This document shows positions 46,065 through 58,410 of a stretch of DNA of 64,000 nt, piece by piece; the stretch's first letter is position 1; every line of letters begins with the position of its first letter. The notes under the pieces were generated by a model. That model was not told the origin of the DNA, did no database searches, and saw nothing but the letters and a program-made list of their open reading frames with translations. Position numbers and translations under genes: made by a program. The stretch is from Chionoecetes opilio (lineage: Eukaryota > Arthropoda > Malacostraca > Decapoda > Majidae): contig JACEEZ010003474.1 in NCBI GenBank assembly GCA_016584305.1, positions 1 to 64,000 on the forward strand, read 5' to 3'.

Positions 46065-49000
46065 ATGGCAAAGAAGTTCCAACTGGTCGATACTTTTGAG
46101 AAAAGTACTCCCACAACACCTCCTGAGAAAAAACGGGAAAGGTGTTTGTATGTCAAGGGGGAAAAAAACGAGTAAATTGGGTTTTGGCCCATTTAACTGT
46201 CTAACCCCCGAGACCCGGGGAGTGGATACAGGGGACAAGGGTTTGAAAAATTGGTCAAGGATGAACTGGGAAAAAACTGCCAAAAAACTGTTAAATTTTC
46301 AGAGCCCTAGAGAAGGACAAGGGTTGAGGCGACAAGGGTTTTCCCCAAACCCAGGCCAAGTGGCATAAAACAGGGAAGCCCCCAATAAAATTAAAAACAA
46401 TGCTAGGGAAGAGCAGAAAAGAGACTCAGGGCAAGCAGCTCAGCATTTGGTAGTATAAACAATGTCTCAGGAAAGGGCGCCAGAAAACACATTCAGGAAG
46501 CCCTCCCAGCGGCCCCTTTCCGGCTTTTTTGGGGAAAAAGTCTGGCACAGAGACCCTAAAATGAAGTGAAACCTTTCCCAGGGGGACACACCGAGGGAAG
46601 TGGGGAGGGGCAAGTTGGGGGAAAATGAAACTCATGGCCGGGCCCAGCATGGGTGATAGGGTGGCTCTGGAGGCCAAGTACCTTTCCCAAAGGTTTTGGG
46701 CTCTTTACTATCGTGAAAAAGACCACTGTAGAAGCCGAGCAGAAAAATTTGCCCATGAAGGTGTGATGTCAAGAATCGTACTGGCTGAATGGCCCTGTAT
46801 ATCGGGGAAAAACCCCACCTAGAAGAGGGCACCGCCCCAGTCTTCAGACTCGCAGATCTTGCAAAGCTTTTTACAGGGAAAAGGGAATGGAAGAGTTTGG
46901 GGTTTTCCCTTTGTGCAAGGGAAATTTTAAATAGCACAAGGCTAAAAGAGCCCCCCTGTTAGCCCAGTTACCAGGCCTGAGATCCAGAGCAAAGGCCGAG
47001 AGTTCTACTAGCGTTTGATGAAGACATTGGGGGGAAGCGCTAGGCAAAGCCGGGAAAAGAAAGGGACGGTGAGCCCGGGGCAGTTCACCTTGCGCGTGCT
47101 GCCAAAAGGAAGTTCGGCGAATAGTTTGAAGACATTTGCCGATTCCGTGGATCTTTCCCCGGGTGGTTGTCAGGGGGAAATTGGGGCCAAAAAACGTACA
47201 TTTGGAAAGTGGAAAAATAGGTGCGGGATGGCCCCAGCATAAGAAACCAAACCCCATTCCTCTTCGAGACAAGCAGCTCTTTCCATTGGCAAGTTCTCAA
47301 GTTCAACATGTCAAGCAAAGTCCGGAAGCAGGGGAAAACCAAGGGACACAGGACCCTTTAAAGCTTTTCAGACCCCAGTACGTCTCAAAAAAACCCCTTT
47401 TCCAAAACCCCTATTTTGGGCTGATGTGCATGCTGAAACACGCAAGGGGAGGACTTGGGGAAACAAGCTCTTCTCTCGGGGCCAAAGTTTCTCATAGACA
47501 GAGCCTGGGTCTTTCTCCCCAGAGGGGAAAAACAGCGTGGTCAGTTTTTCCCGCATGAGCAAGTGGTCTGCCCCCCTACCCTGCTAGCAATGTGTTCAAA
47601 AACTGCGGCTGGGGACAACTTTGACCACAACCCAAGTCCCAAACCACAGCCAAGAATTAACCCCAGGGAACAGGAATCTGTTTTGGCAAACCCAACGTGT
47701 GCAATGAGGGAGGGGGATCGTAGCATTGCTCCCCACGGGTTTGATACTGGTCAAAAGAGGGGTTGGGGCCTTCCCAAGAATATACACGGATTTTACGTCC
47801 TTTTTGGCTTCCTCTGTAAAAGGGGGCAAACGATCCCAGCTATTTTCTGTGACCTCTCTTAGACGCCAAAAAATTTGAGCAGCACATAAAATTTATGATT
47901 TATATGTGGGGGGAAAAACACGAGAAGTTTCTAAAAGAGGATTTTGAGGCCTGTGAAAACACATAGGGCTCCCATCCCAAGCAAGGAAACCAAAGACCAA
48001 AAGAAACCCAGTCATCACACCAACTTCCCTGCCCCCCTTGTTCCCAAAGGAGAGTCTCACACTGGGGCAATGATCGGGACACTCTTTGATGTAAGTGGGA
48101 AATGCAGTTCAACATCCCAACCCAGGCCAAAACTCCAGTTCGATTGCGCCCACCCACTATTCACTCTGGGCAAAAAAGACCAGTGGAAGTGGCCGGGACA
48201 CATAGGAAAAGCCCAAAATGGTGGTGATGTTCGGGGGGTTGATTTTGAGATGACGGCACTGAAGACCCGGGGTTTGAGGGGTTGAGGGAAGTGGGGGGGC
48301 CCCAAGGGAAATGGTACAACAGAGATCACAACTGCGGGAAAAACAGAAAGATCATTCTTCGAGCAGCTCACGTCACACGCCCCCAAAAAGAGCACCCCAA
48401 AGTCCCAGCGGCTGCCTTATACTTTACTCCAACGGCGTGCCTATAACATTTACAGCCCCCAAAAAATTTTAAGGGGGGAAAAAATGTGCGCCCCCTTTGG
48501 AAAAGTTCGAAGACTGGTGCGGGTCAGGGGAAAACCCAGATTTTATCCGCATTTTTCAAAAAATGGTAAACCCGGGTCTTGGCATGGAGCGCCCAAACTC
48601 TAAATCTAGTGCGATTTTGAGAGAAGCCAATTTTAGCATTTTACGTGGAGCTCTGACAGAAGGGGTTCCGGGGTTTTTCGCACAAAGCCCACACGAACTA
48701 TGCCCGCTGGATACCAGTGCACCCTGGGGGACAGGGGCGGGAACTGGCAAACAAACATCCAGACGTTTTCACAGAGTTTAGCAACGGCCCATTTACACCC
48801 GGGAAAGGCCCAAAAGAGGATTTTTTCAGCAATCCCTTTTAAACAAGGACATGAGCGAAACAACGCTTTATGCCCAAGGGTGAGGGAAAAGGGAAGCCTG
48901 GGCCTCACAGCCCAACCCAAATTTGCATGGGGGCGGGAAATGGTTGCCGGCCCAGGGGGTGGCTAAGGTTTTGTGGAATTGAAGACTTCAATCGGATCCA

Positions 49001-50878
49001 CACGCCCAAAAGAGGGGACAGGGTTCCCCCCGAGGAGACCAATTGTGCGGAACACTTTTGCCAGAGATGTGCGCTCACTGGGGGCCATTTTTGAAGATGG
49101 GCAAACCCTTTCGAGGGGGGGCCAGTCAGGCCCTTTGTTTGGGGGCCGACACAAAGGAGTCGCAGAACTGCAGTAAAGAAACAGCCCGTAACCCCAAGCG
49201 GGATTGGCCAAGGACCAGTTTGAAGCTTTTTCCCAAAGGAATGCAGGGTTGGACAAAACCCAAGTCCTTTGGGTGGCAATCCCCCGGGAAAAAAAGCTGC
49301 CATGTTTGGCCAAGAGAGGCCCCCAAAATACCCAAAGGAAAAAAAAACAGGTCAAATCTCTGAAAAAATGATGTTGGGGGTCTTTCGCACGATTATATAT
49401 CAGCTGCCAGCCCCGTGAGGGGAACTGGGAAGAGTTCTTCAGGCATGAAAATAGCAATCCCCTCCAGCTTTATTGACGGAGGGGGGACTGTACCTAGGGA
49501 GCAAGAGTGACTTGGGGGTTTTCCCTTGAAGGCCATGTGAGCCTCAGTCTAAAAGCCCCCTTACTGTCACTGTGTTGTCCTCGATGGAGCAGTAATCGTA
49601 AGATGTTGAAGCCGGGTACTCCCAAAAACCCCTTTCGAGGAATATGCACAGCAAGTGTTCACCCCAAATACGTTGAAACAAAACCCCAAACATGATCACG
49701 TTTGGGAACTTGTGGGGGAAAAGCTACAGGGGCAAAACCCCGAAGGCATCAACCAGAGAAACAGCGGGAAAGGGAGTACGTGGGGTTTGGTTGTGGGGAC
49801 TCAGCATTTCTTACCAGGAAATTGGCAAATTTTCCTGCGAGTTGATATCAAAAAAAGGGGAAAGGCCCCTTCAGCTACCTCTCCCCCATGTTGCGGGAGC
49901 CCTTTTTCAAGAAAAAGGGGAAAGGAAGGTGGTCACTGATGGGGAGCAGGGGATTTTGTTTTCCAAAAGCAAGAGGCCCTTTCAACTCATTTGCACCGAA
50001 AACCAAAAAGGGCAGAAAACTCGCAGGGGGGGCTAAAATGTAGCACATGTGCACAAACTGGTCACCCCCAATACGGGGTTCGAACAGTAGACACTGACTT
50101 CGTGGCCCTAGCAGTGATGGTAGCCCAAAAAAATTTACCAGCTGGAGACGAAATTTTGGGGAAACCCTTTTGGGACAGGCAAAAAATTTACCCCCTACTT
50201 TGCGGGCCCAAGAAATAGCTTCCCCCTTGGTCCAGAGGGGGGACATGGCTTTTCCAATTTTTTCATGCCATCACAGGGTGGATCCCTGGTCACCCTTTCG
50301 TCGGACATGGGAAAAGAAATCTGCTGGGAAAACTTTGGAACCCCGTGCCAGGAACTCACTGTTTCCCCTGCTGAGTCTGGCAAATGAAACCCACAAGCAT
50401 CCAAGAGGAACAATGAATGTCATCGAGGGGTTTTGAATACTCCTGTATGCCCCGCAAAAGAAAAAGGAAAGGGCCCGTCAAAAAGGCGGAAAAAGGGAAG
50501 TCTTTGCAAAGAAGAGCTCTTTCAAAAACATCCCCCAATTTACGCTCCCTTGGAGCGGGCATGTGAAGAGTTTGGGCCCTTTCAGGGTGGTCATGTCGGG
50601 GGCCGGGAATTGGAAACCAGAGCCCGTGTCCCTCCCCCCCAACAGACTGGGGCTGGCATGGGAAAGTGATGATGGGCCCACACACCCTCTGGGCCCAAAA
50701 CTCCCGAGGCATTTCCAAAAACCCCGCATTTAGCTGGTTGGGCTTTCGGATGCAAGAAAGGCTGCAGGGAAAACCCCTGCAAGTGCAAAAAGTTCACTGC
50801 AATGCCCGGGTTTTGTGTTTCTGTGAAGGCGAATGCCCGAGATTAGGACAGAAAAAAATTGCAAACCCAAAATTATGA
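46065..50878 (+). pseudogene. Large protein of an uncharacterised multicopy invertebrate family, frame broken
   Basis: ATG at 46065 has a strong start context (GCAGCCATGG) and gives MAKKFQLVDTFEKSTPTTPP. Blocks follow in several frames but in one order: LTPETRGVDT (46201), GDRVALEAKY (46652), HLEEGTAPVFRLADLAKLF (46816), VHLARAAK (47083), DNFDHNPS (47614), FEDWC (48506), SAIPFKQGHERNNAL (48826), VRTVDTDF (50078), MAFPIF (50245) and a Cys-rich tail ending at TGA 50876-50878. From memory these match large proteins annotated as uncharacterised in crustaceans, cnidarians and fish. The TVDTD block and a following GCD-type block, corrupted here, suggest a PIN/FEN1-like nuclease fold, which is inference. 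There is no sign of introns. Total about 1600 codons. Base errors of the neighbour-copy type probably cause most breaks, so the real gene may be intact. Confidence 0.65.
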
Positions 50879-51929
50879 AAATTTTAGAAATTCATAATCC
50901 TGGGACCAGATTTTAAAAAAATTCAGAATCATAATTTTTAAAAGTGTGGAAAAAAATCTACGTATTGTATTTTAAAAGTATGTATGCAGGATTTTCCCCA
51001 ATACAAAGTTATTGTATTGGCAACTGTTTTTTGTGCCTTTTCTTTAAGCCCCTTAGATTTTTTCAAAATATTTGATCTTTCCATAAATGTATAAAGTAAG
51101 GGACTGTGCCCAAAAGACGGGGTTTTGGTCGGGCTATATAAAATACAATTGACCATACTGTAAACTCCCGTACTCTGTGATTATTTGGGCTAAACCCTTT
51201 CCCTTGCAATTTGGGCCAAACAATTTTAAAAAAAAAAGCAAAATTGAGCAATAAAAAGGGGGGGTTTCCCGAAATCATTTGTAATGGTTTTAGAGGTTTT
51301 TATGTCATTGGGGTATTGGAATCTTCACAAATGTCCCTTTTTCCCCCCAAAATGGCGGCCAGTTTGGGGGCCTTTTGAGAAGATTATAAATATATGGTTT
51401 AAAAACTTTTTGATGTTTAATTTTGATGTAAAAAAAAGGAATTTTTGGGCCCCTCTAGACCATACTAAAAGACACATAAAGAAGTCTTGTAATGAAAGCT
51501 TTAAAGGTTAAAAAGGCGGGCCCTTTGAACCCAAAGGCCGAAATCTTCCACAGGGCTAATCTTGAAAAGGGCCCCCATAAACCCAAAAAAGTTTAGAAAA
51601 TTTTTAATCAAAATGTGTGCCCAAATTTTTGGGGCTTTTAGAAAAAATTTTTTAACAATTGGTCGGGTATGCCGCTGGGCTACTGGTAAAATAAGGTCGG
51701 CTCCCGTGCCGATTTTAAAAAGATAAGCCCAAAATTTTGGGATTAAAACTCTGCTAAACCCTTTTTGAAGGTTTCCCTGGACCAAAATACGGCAAGGGAT
51801 TGCCTTTTTTTTAATATTGGGAGGCTGAATTTTTGATTTGGGAAAAATTTTCTGCTGACCGCGGCTTTAAAGGCCCTGTCACCCCGGAAACTTTTTCCCG
51901 GAAACTTTTTGGGATTTTGCTAACCCTTT

Positions 51930-53960
51930 GAAGCCTGATCCGGGGATCTTTTGGTAGCAAAAAAGCGGAGCGCGCAATTTTGTTCTTTGCCACTTTGTAC
52001 TGGCATCTTTGTTACATTTCGGAGCAGGCCCCACGCCAGCAAAACTTGTTTCGAACTACACATTTTTATTGAAATAAAGAGGGAAAATTTCCAAAACTTA
52101 GGGGAAAAGGGGATGTTTTTGAAACTCTGTGTGATATGTTAGGGGAAAAAAAGTGCTGTTAAAAGGGAATATGCTGTTTTTGATTTTGTTAGTAAAAAGT
52201 AATATAAATGTAGGGTGGGGAGGAGAAAAATAAAGGGTTTTGGTTTGAGTAGGGTTTGGGAGGGGAAAAATAGGTTTTTACTCAATTACAAGACACGTGA
52301 TGATATGGTTTAAAAGCGTGTTATTTATATTATTTTGTATGATTTTGGCATTAGTTAAAATTTTGAGTTTTTGAGAGAAGTTTATGACGGAAAAAAGTTT
52401 TATAAAAAACATATTTAATGGTGGGTGTGTTTTTCTATAGAAACGGGGATAATATGATGGGTTATTTTTACTTGATTTATGAAAAACAAGAAGGTTTTTA
52501 GTGGTTTATTATGGTTATCAAAGGGGAAAAGTGAAAGAGGGGGGGGACATTTTTAAATGGGCCCGTAGGGAAAAAAGAGTAGCTAAGATAAAAGAATAAA
52601 GATCTTCGCTTTCTCTGGTAGGAAGGCTCGTAGCCGAAACGCTGTGTGAAAACACGAGCACTTTTTACCCCCAATACGGGCTTTTTGGTAGCAAAATACC
52701 AAAAGATGCCGGGGAAAAATCGCTCGTTTTTGCACGGGTTCCCCATCATAACAACAGCTGTTTTAATCGTTTGTGGGGATCAGGCACTCTACCTCCGTTT
52801 GTTGAGTGTAGAAAAATTACACAAGGAAAAGGGCTGGTGCAAGGAAAATAAAATATCTAGAAAGAAAAAAAGGCGAAATCCAAAAGAAGACAAAATCTCC
52901 CCCAAGAAAAAAACGCTTCAGATTAAAAGGGTGAAGGTAAAAAATTAGCGTTTTTCAGGGAAACAACTTCGGTTCTTGGAACCACCTTAAAATTTTTCTG
53001 TGAAATTTTTAATTACAATATTGTAGAATGATGAGCAGGGTTTTACACCATTTCGCCATTTTCCCTTTATAATACACTGTTTATTTTACAAAAGGGTGAA
53101 CAGCATATTTTTACACCCTTAACCATTTCCTTCACTTATTTTTATTACTGGTATTGTAAATGAAGAATATTAGGGAAAGTCAATGTTTAAACCCTTATAT
53201 AATATACATTTTTTGTCATCATTAATCTGGTCCCCAATGTTCCCCTTAAAAAAAAAAAATGAAATGTGCATTGCTTTTTTGTTAAAAATTTTGGGTTTTT
53301 CGTAGGGATAGGCGTTGGGGGTATTGGCATTGGAGTTTTGGGACACGTTAGGCACTTTTTAGGTTTCTGTAAAAAATATTTTGGGCCCAAATTTTGAGTG
53401 TTTTGAGTTGACAACTTTGGGACCACTGCACGCGCCGCGGTACCCAAAAAATTTTGTCTTCCCGGAGCCCTCGGGGGAGAGCCGCCGCTCCCGGGATTTA
53501 CCTCGCTTGCCCCGTACCCGCAGGGTGGCGCGGTTGGGTTTGAGGTTTCTGACTAGAGGTTTTCCCGAGTCCCTGCGCATTTGGTCAGGGTTCTAGTCCA
53601 CCAAGTTTTGGGCCCTTTCGGGTGGCTTTTTTTTTATAGTCAATAAAACCCTTTTAGTTTGGGGACTTTCCAAAATGTCTAGATAGGATAAAAATATCTT
53701 ATTTTTATCGCTATGCAGTTTAAAAATTCCCCCCACGTGGGAAAAAAAATTTTGTGCGGGGTTTCAAGAGTTTCTGCCAGGGACTCTCCCCTTTTTAAAG
53801 AGTCGCTTTACAGACCCCCCCAAAGGGGAACCCGAAGGTTGGGGGGGAGGCCCTTACCCAGACAGCAGCAGCTATGTTTTCGGGAATCTTCAAATTTGGG
53901 GTACATTTATCAATGGGATTTTGCCAGTTGGACTTTTTTATTTTTAGGATAGCCAGTTTT
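51930..53960 (+). repeat. Duplicated segment, copy 1 (corrupted)
   Basis: Matches 60985-63900 in order: ACATTTCGGAGCAG, TTTTAATCGTTTGTGGGGAT, AAATATCTAGAAA, TTCTTGGAACCACC, ATAATATACATTTT..TGATC, GGACACGTTAGGCACT, GTCCACCAAG and AAGAGTTTCTGCCAG. This copy lacks the 62411-63272 insertion. Base quality is poor. No gene seen in it, nor in 51684-51929 or 53961-54764. Confidence 0.85.
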
Positions 53961-54769
53961 TTTAAGAGGGTTTTAACTCTTTGTAAAAGATTTGGGTATT
54001 TTTAGGAAATTTTTTTTTTTACTTCGTTTATATTTAAACCATCCCATATAAAATTCAATGGGGTTTTTAAATAGCTGAATATGATTTGGGAAAAAACCAA
54101 AAAAACCCGGGGGTCCTACTTTCCCGCAGCGACTTTTTACGACCCACCGGGCTTTCCACCGCCCACTTTCACTCCCAAGGAAAAGCCCAAACCCAGCTTG
54201 TTTAAGATCTGCGGGCGTTTCTGTGCGCAAGGCGCAGATCTTGAAAAACCCGGGTCAGGAATTTTTGCGGGGCGGGGCGGGGCAGGCCCCAGAGGGTTTT
54301 TCGTACAGAAAAACACTTACGGCCCAAAAATTAAAAAAATTTCATAAGGGCAAAGTTTTTAGGGGGCCACAAGCCTACGGGGGAAATGTGGCCTCAAAAT
54401 TTTACCGACCTCACTAAATCCGCCAGACGCCCGGGAAAACCCCATTTTTCATTTAAAAATGCCTTTGTTTTTCGGGTAAAAAAACCCGTTTTCCCGGCCA
54501 ATGGATTTTCCACGTATTAACCCAACGTAGGTGGTTTCAGGGTGGATACTCGTTAAGGTTTTAAGGTCCCATCACCAAACGACAAAAAAAATGCAAAAAA
54601 AAAAGGTAAGCCGGTAAAAAAGCACGGTCCCCAAATCCCGCTGTCATTCGCCCGTGGAGAATGAAAAAAGCCAACGGGGTGGTTGGGGCACGTTTTCCCC
54701 TAAAAATTTGGGGAAAAATTTTTAAAAAAAAAAAAACGAAAAAACTCAAGAAAAGGAAAAGGGTTTGGA

Positions 54770-55085
54770 GTAAATGGACTATGGCAATGCGAGAAAAATC
54801 ATCGAACCGGACAAAAAAATATTTACGGCATTTTTTGTGTAGATCAAAAAGTGTAGTCGGAAAAAGCCAAAAAAAAATGAGGGGGAAAAATTTTTGGGCA
54901 TTTTGCAGCCAGAGGTTTTTTAAATTTTTAAATTTTCCCTAATATAAGTTTAAAAATTTTTAAAAATTTAAAAAATTTTGTAAATGACGGTGTAAATACT
55001 TGTTATTCAATGTCATTTTCTCAGTGATGTATATTAGTGGAGATGGAGTAATGTTTGTATGCATTTATAGGGCGTAAATAAGCTT
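54770..55085 (+). repeat. Direct repeat, copy 1 (partner 55440-55740)
   Basis: Shares TGTAGATCAA/TTTAGATCAA, TAGTCGGAAAAA, ATTTTGCAGCCAGA, AATGACGGTGTAAATACTTG and TGTATGCATTTATAGGGCGT with 55440-55740. The corrupted sequence style stops inside this copy, near 54960. Confidence 0.85.
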
Positions 55086-55439
55086 ACTGAGGGAAAAAAT
55101 TGCTTTTAGAATCTAATATCGGCAAACAAAGACCAGATTCGTTATCGCCATCATTAGAAGCTCCTATAAACCGAGTTGCATCAAATCGTGATATATTTAT
55201 TTTCGCCCAAAATGTGTAGGCTATGTATGGCCCATGAATTTTGTTGTTGGGAAATCACATTTTCATTAATATCACAGTAACCATACACGTAAGGACAAAA
55301 TGGTATAGAACATAAAAGATGCAGCTCTTGTTGAAGGCCGATCCAGTGGTATACGAGGAAGTACAATTCATGCATAAATGAAGGCACAAATCAATGTTTT
55401 TTAAAAACTAAAAAAAACTATATATCGAGAACGTGACAT

Positions 55440-55740
55440 GTTAGGAATAAACGGACTGTGCCATTGCGTAGATCTCGTCGAAACGGACAAAAAGCATTTA
55501 CGTCTGTGTTCTGTTTAGATCAATAGTTTAGTCGGAAAAATCCAGAAATAAAATGCGGCCAAAAGTTTTAGGAATTTTGCAGCCAGAAGAAATGAATTTA
55601 TATATGTATATGTGTATAATGACGGTGTAAATACTTGTTATTCAATGTAATTTTCCCAGTGGTGAATATTAGTGGAGATTCAGTAATGTTTGTATGCATT
55701 TATAGGGCGTAAATCAGCTTACAGAGGTAATAAATTGATA
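55440..55740 (+). repeat. Direct repeat, copy 2
   Basis: Clean copy of 54770-55085, about 670 bases downstream. The 355 bases between the copies hold no gene I can support. Confidence 0.85.
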
Positions 55741-58410
55741 ATGTTGATAATAAAATTGTAATATTGTAATATTGATATAATAAAAAAGATAATGTTTATG
55801 CACCTTTATTTTGCTCCCATGATCTTATTATAGGTATAGCTTACTGTACCTAATTTATATTCATGATATGGAGTAATGTCTCGTAAAGAGGATGGTAGGT
55901 TCAGTTTTCGTAAATATTATCTGATAGTTTGATAATACCGTGTGAGTACAACATGTGTGGGCCAGTGCACCCACCCTCTGTGGCCGCTAGAATCACGGCC
56001 GAGCAACTTATGGTAGCAGCCTATTTTATTACCTGCTGTCACTCCAGCAGAAGACCACACCAGGCGGTGTGTTGACACCCAGCTATCAGGCTCATTGATA
56101 TTTTAAGGTCCCTTTATCCGTTATTAATGATTAAAAAACGTGTCCAGGGTGCACCGCGAGGAGGCGGACCTTGTTTACACCCCAATTTAAGTGTATTTAT
56201 TTAAGTAAAGGCCATTCCATCATTGTTGATGGTCTCATAAGTCGTGTTGGTCTAAAATTTGGTTTTCAGTTTATTTATTCCTCACTGCTGCTCTCGGATG
56301 ATAATAAATCAATTATAAATGACTTACATATGTTCAAAAGCTATGTCCTTTCGGTAATCTTCTTCAATTTTGCTTATCACACTTATCACAACAATATATG
56401 GTCTCCGGCACTCCTGTGGTTGGCCGCTCCGGCCAACCACATGCCGCCCCGCCTGATGTGCCGCCGCGTTCAAAACGATCCCCGCGAAATATCAGCGATT
56501 TGCCTTATGGCAATGTTCAACGCCGTTGGGAAACGCCGCCAGCTCCACAAAACTCATAGGCTTGCGCTGAGTTATGAACAGTATAATATTCAAATACCAT
56601 TACTTATGAGCCATACCGTTGTATGACATGCGAGTGTTATTACCTGCGTTGATTTTTTTAAGATTTTTTTTCGCTGTGTTCATCTTTTGGGGAAAAATAA
56701 ACCTTATTTTATTATTATTATAATAATTTATATTATTACATGTTTTTTAAGCCAAGGTATGGCGTAGTTGCCATACCTTGGCCATACCCAAACGACGCAC
56801 TGGAGACCCTCAAGGCTGAGGCTGCACCCTGAATTTTTACCTTAATTATGCCAACTTGTGGCATCACAGTGTATGTGGTCACTCGGTTATGTTAAACTTC
56901 GCCTGTAATGTTTGGGAAGAAATATGATGAATAAGACTAGATGGACAAGGCATGGACAACGCAACCAACAGAGCAACGCAACGGGTGGAGTATTTTCAAA
57001 TTATTCTGCTGCCGCTGCAACGGTGCAACGGGTCGAGAAAACGTCTTGCATATGGTCTATAAGACTCCCTAAATATCCCACCAGTCATGATATCGGTTAA
57101 GGATGAAAGTACAAAAATCTTGCGCTCATGGCATACCTGGTGGTTATAGGAACATAGCGTTGTGTGTTGGACAATTATATTGCACGTTACATTATTGTAC
57201 TCTGCCACAAACAGTTGCTGTTTATGAAATAAAAACGGGGGGCTATTAACATAAAGAATGAGGCTCCTGTGGCCATTGAAGCTGCCGATAGGCTGCTCAC
57301 TAATACATTTCGCGTTTTGTTTGTAACAGATTTTTCATTTTCCAGCGTGAGTACATTTTATAATAACTGTAGGATATTAATGTTTTTTTAAACCATTACA
57401 TGCACCGTGTTTGTCATTGTTGGAGGCGAACATACCAACCCCCACCACCTTGCCCGTTAGTCACATTATCCCAAACTCTATGTTGGATATGTGGTTTTCG
57501 CGAGTTTGGAAGACGTTACTTGGCTGTATCGCTCCGAAAACTAACCATTGGATTTTCTCGAAAAAACATCATTGTGATTCCGGAATATGCTAGCCCGTCA
57601 GGGAGCTGCAGGATCCTAATTGGGCGCGCCACATTTCCTACTGCCATGTGGCATACTACACAGCCCATCTACAAATTCAAGCAGATTTTAGATGTAGTGA
57701 TATATTATTTAATCCTACGAGATACCACATATCCCTACACCCAGTAGGTGTATGAGTTATGCCTGACACTTGTTGTTTTTGTGTAGGAATATGACCGACT
57801 AATGTGTAAGGACGCTGTGACATTAGATGTAAATATATGCATCTGTAAAGCACATTCATTAAAATGGCACTTTATATTTTTCACTAAACATACGTATATA
57901 CAATGAACCTTAGAACATTAAAAATGGCACTATTTAGTTCGTACTAAAACATACGTATATACAAATGAAACATTAAAACATTTAAAATGCGGATGTTCCT
58001 CTCACAGCTAGCCATGCTCGGTCCAGTAACAGTTGGGTACGTACAAGGCTCCGAAAGGCCGTGTTTCTCCCGACGAATGGAGAAAAACCTAACCTAGACT
58101 CTTTGTCCTGAATGTGGAAACGATACTTGTTCTCTCTGGTTTTGGTTCTCCATAATACAGGCGCAGATAGGACATACAACAAGCTCAGTCTTGTTGAACA
58201 TTGTCAAGGTCTGTCAGGAGTGGTAGTGAGCCATAAGCGCCGAGGACAAGGCGCGCCCCACCTAAGTGGGTGTAGGAGATACGCTGTATCCTTGTAGGAA
58301 TATGTGCAACACTGCTCAAAACTACCTGCTAAATATTGTAGGACAGAGTTTTGTGTAGGAATGGTTCCTAGGATACTAGTTTTGGTGTAGAAAAATATGA
58401 CAGCCTATGT
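55741..58410. other. No gene recognised; two small repeats
   Basis: Contains a perfect 13-bp hairpin (GCCAAGGTATGGC, 56751-56763, with 56770-56782) and a two-copy tandem of about 66 bases at 57859-57985 (AAAATGGCACT, ACTAAA.CATACGTATATACAA). A 151-codon ORF at 56171-56626 shows no recognisable family, and I do not call it a gene. Confidence 0.5.

Larger units (their letters stand above)
45529..51683. mobile_element. Candidate DNA element with long inverted termini around one large gene
   Basis: The left end GTAGCCCAGCGGCATA and right end TATGCCGCTGGGCTAC are exact inverted matches. Alignment continues inward for about 170 bases and more weakly to about 300: CCAATTGTT, TTTTTCTAAAAGC.CC, ATTTGG.CACACAT, TTCAAGATT. 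Between them lies the gene at 46065-50878. Length is 6155 bases. The flanks GCTAGCT and TGGTAAA give no clear target duplication. The outer 0.6 kb on the left is clean; from about 46120 the sequence is corrupted. The layout is that of a DNA transposon, but I see no known transposase fold. Confidence 0.6.

Noticed and set aside
46426..46937. Pro/Ser-rich minus-strand ORFs as secreted proteins
   Set aside because: They overlap conserved plus-strand blocks and show no signal peptide or family.
46100..50900. Many separate small genes on both strands
   Set aside because: Plus-strand blocks are colinear parts of one large protein. Minus-strand ORFs are shadows.
56171..56626. 151-codon ORF as a possible gene
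   Set aside because: No recognisable domain, AT-rich first half, no splice or promoter evidence. Length is within chance for this window.
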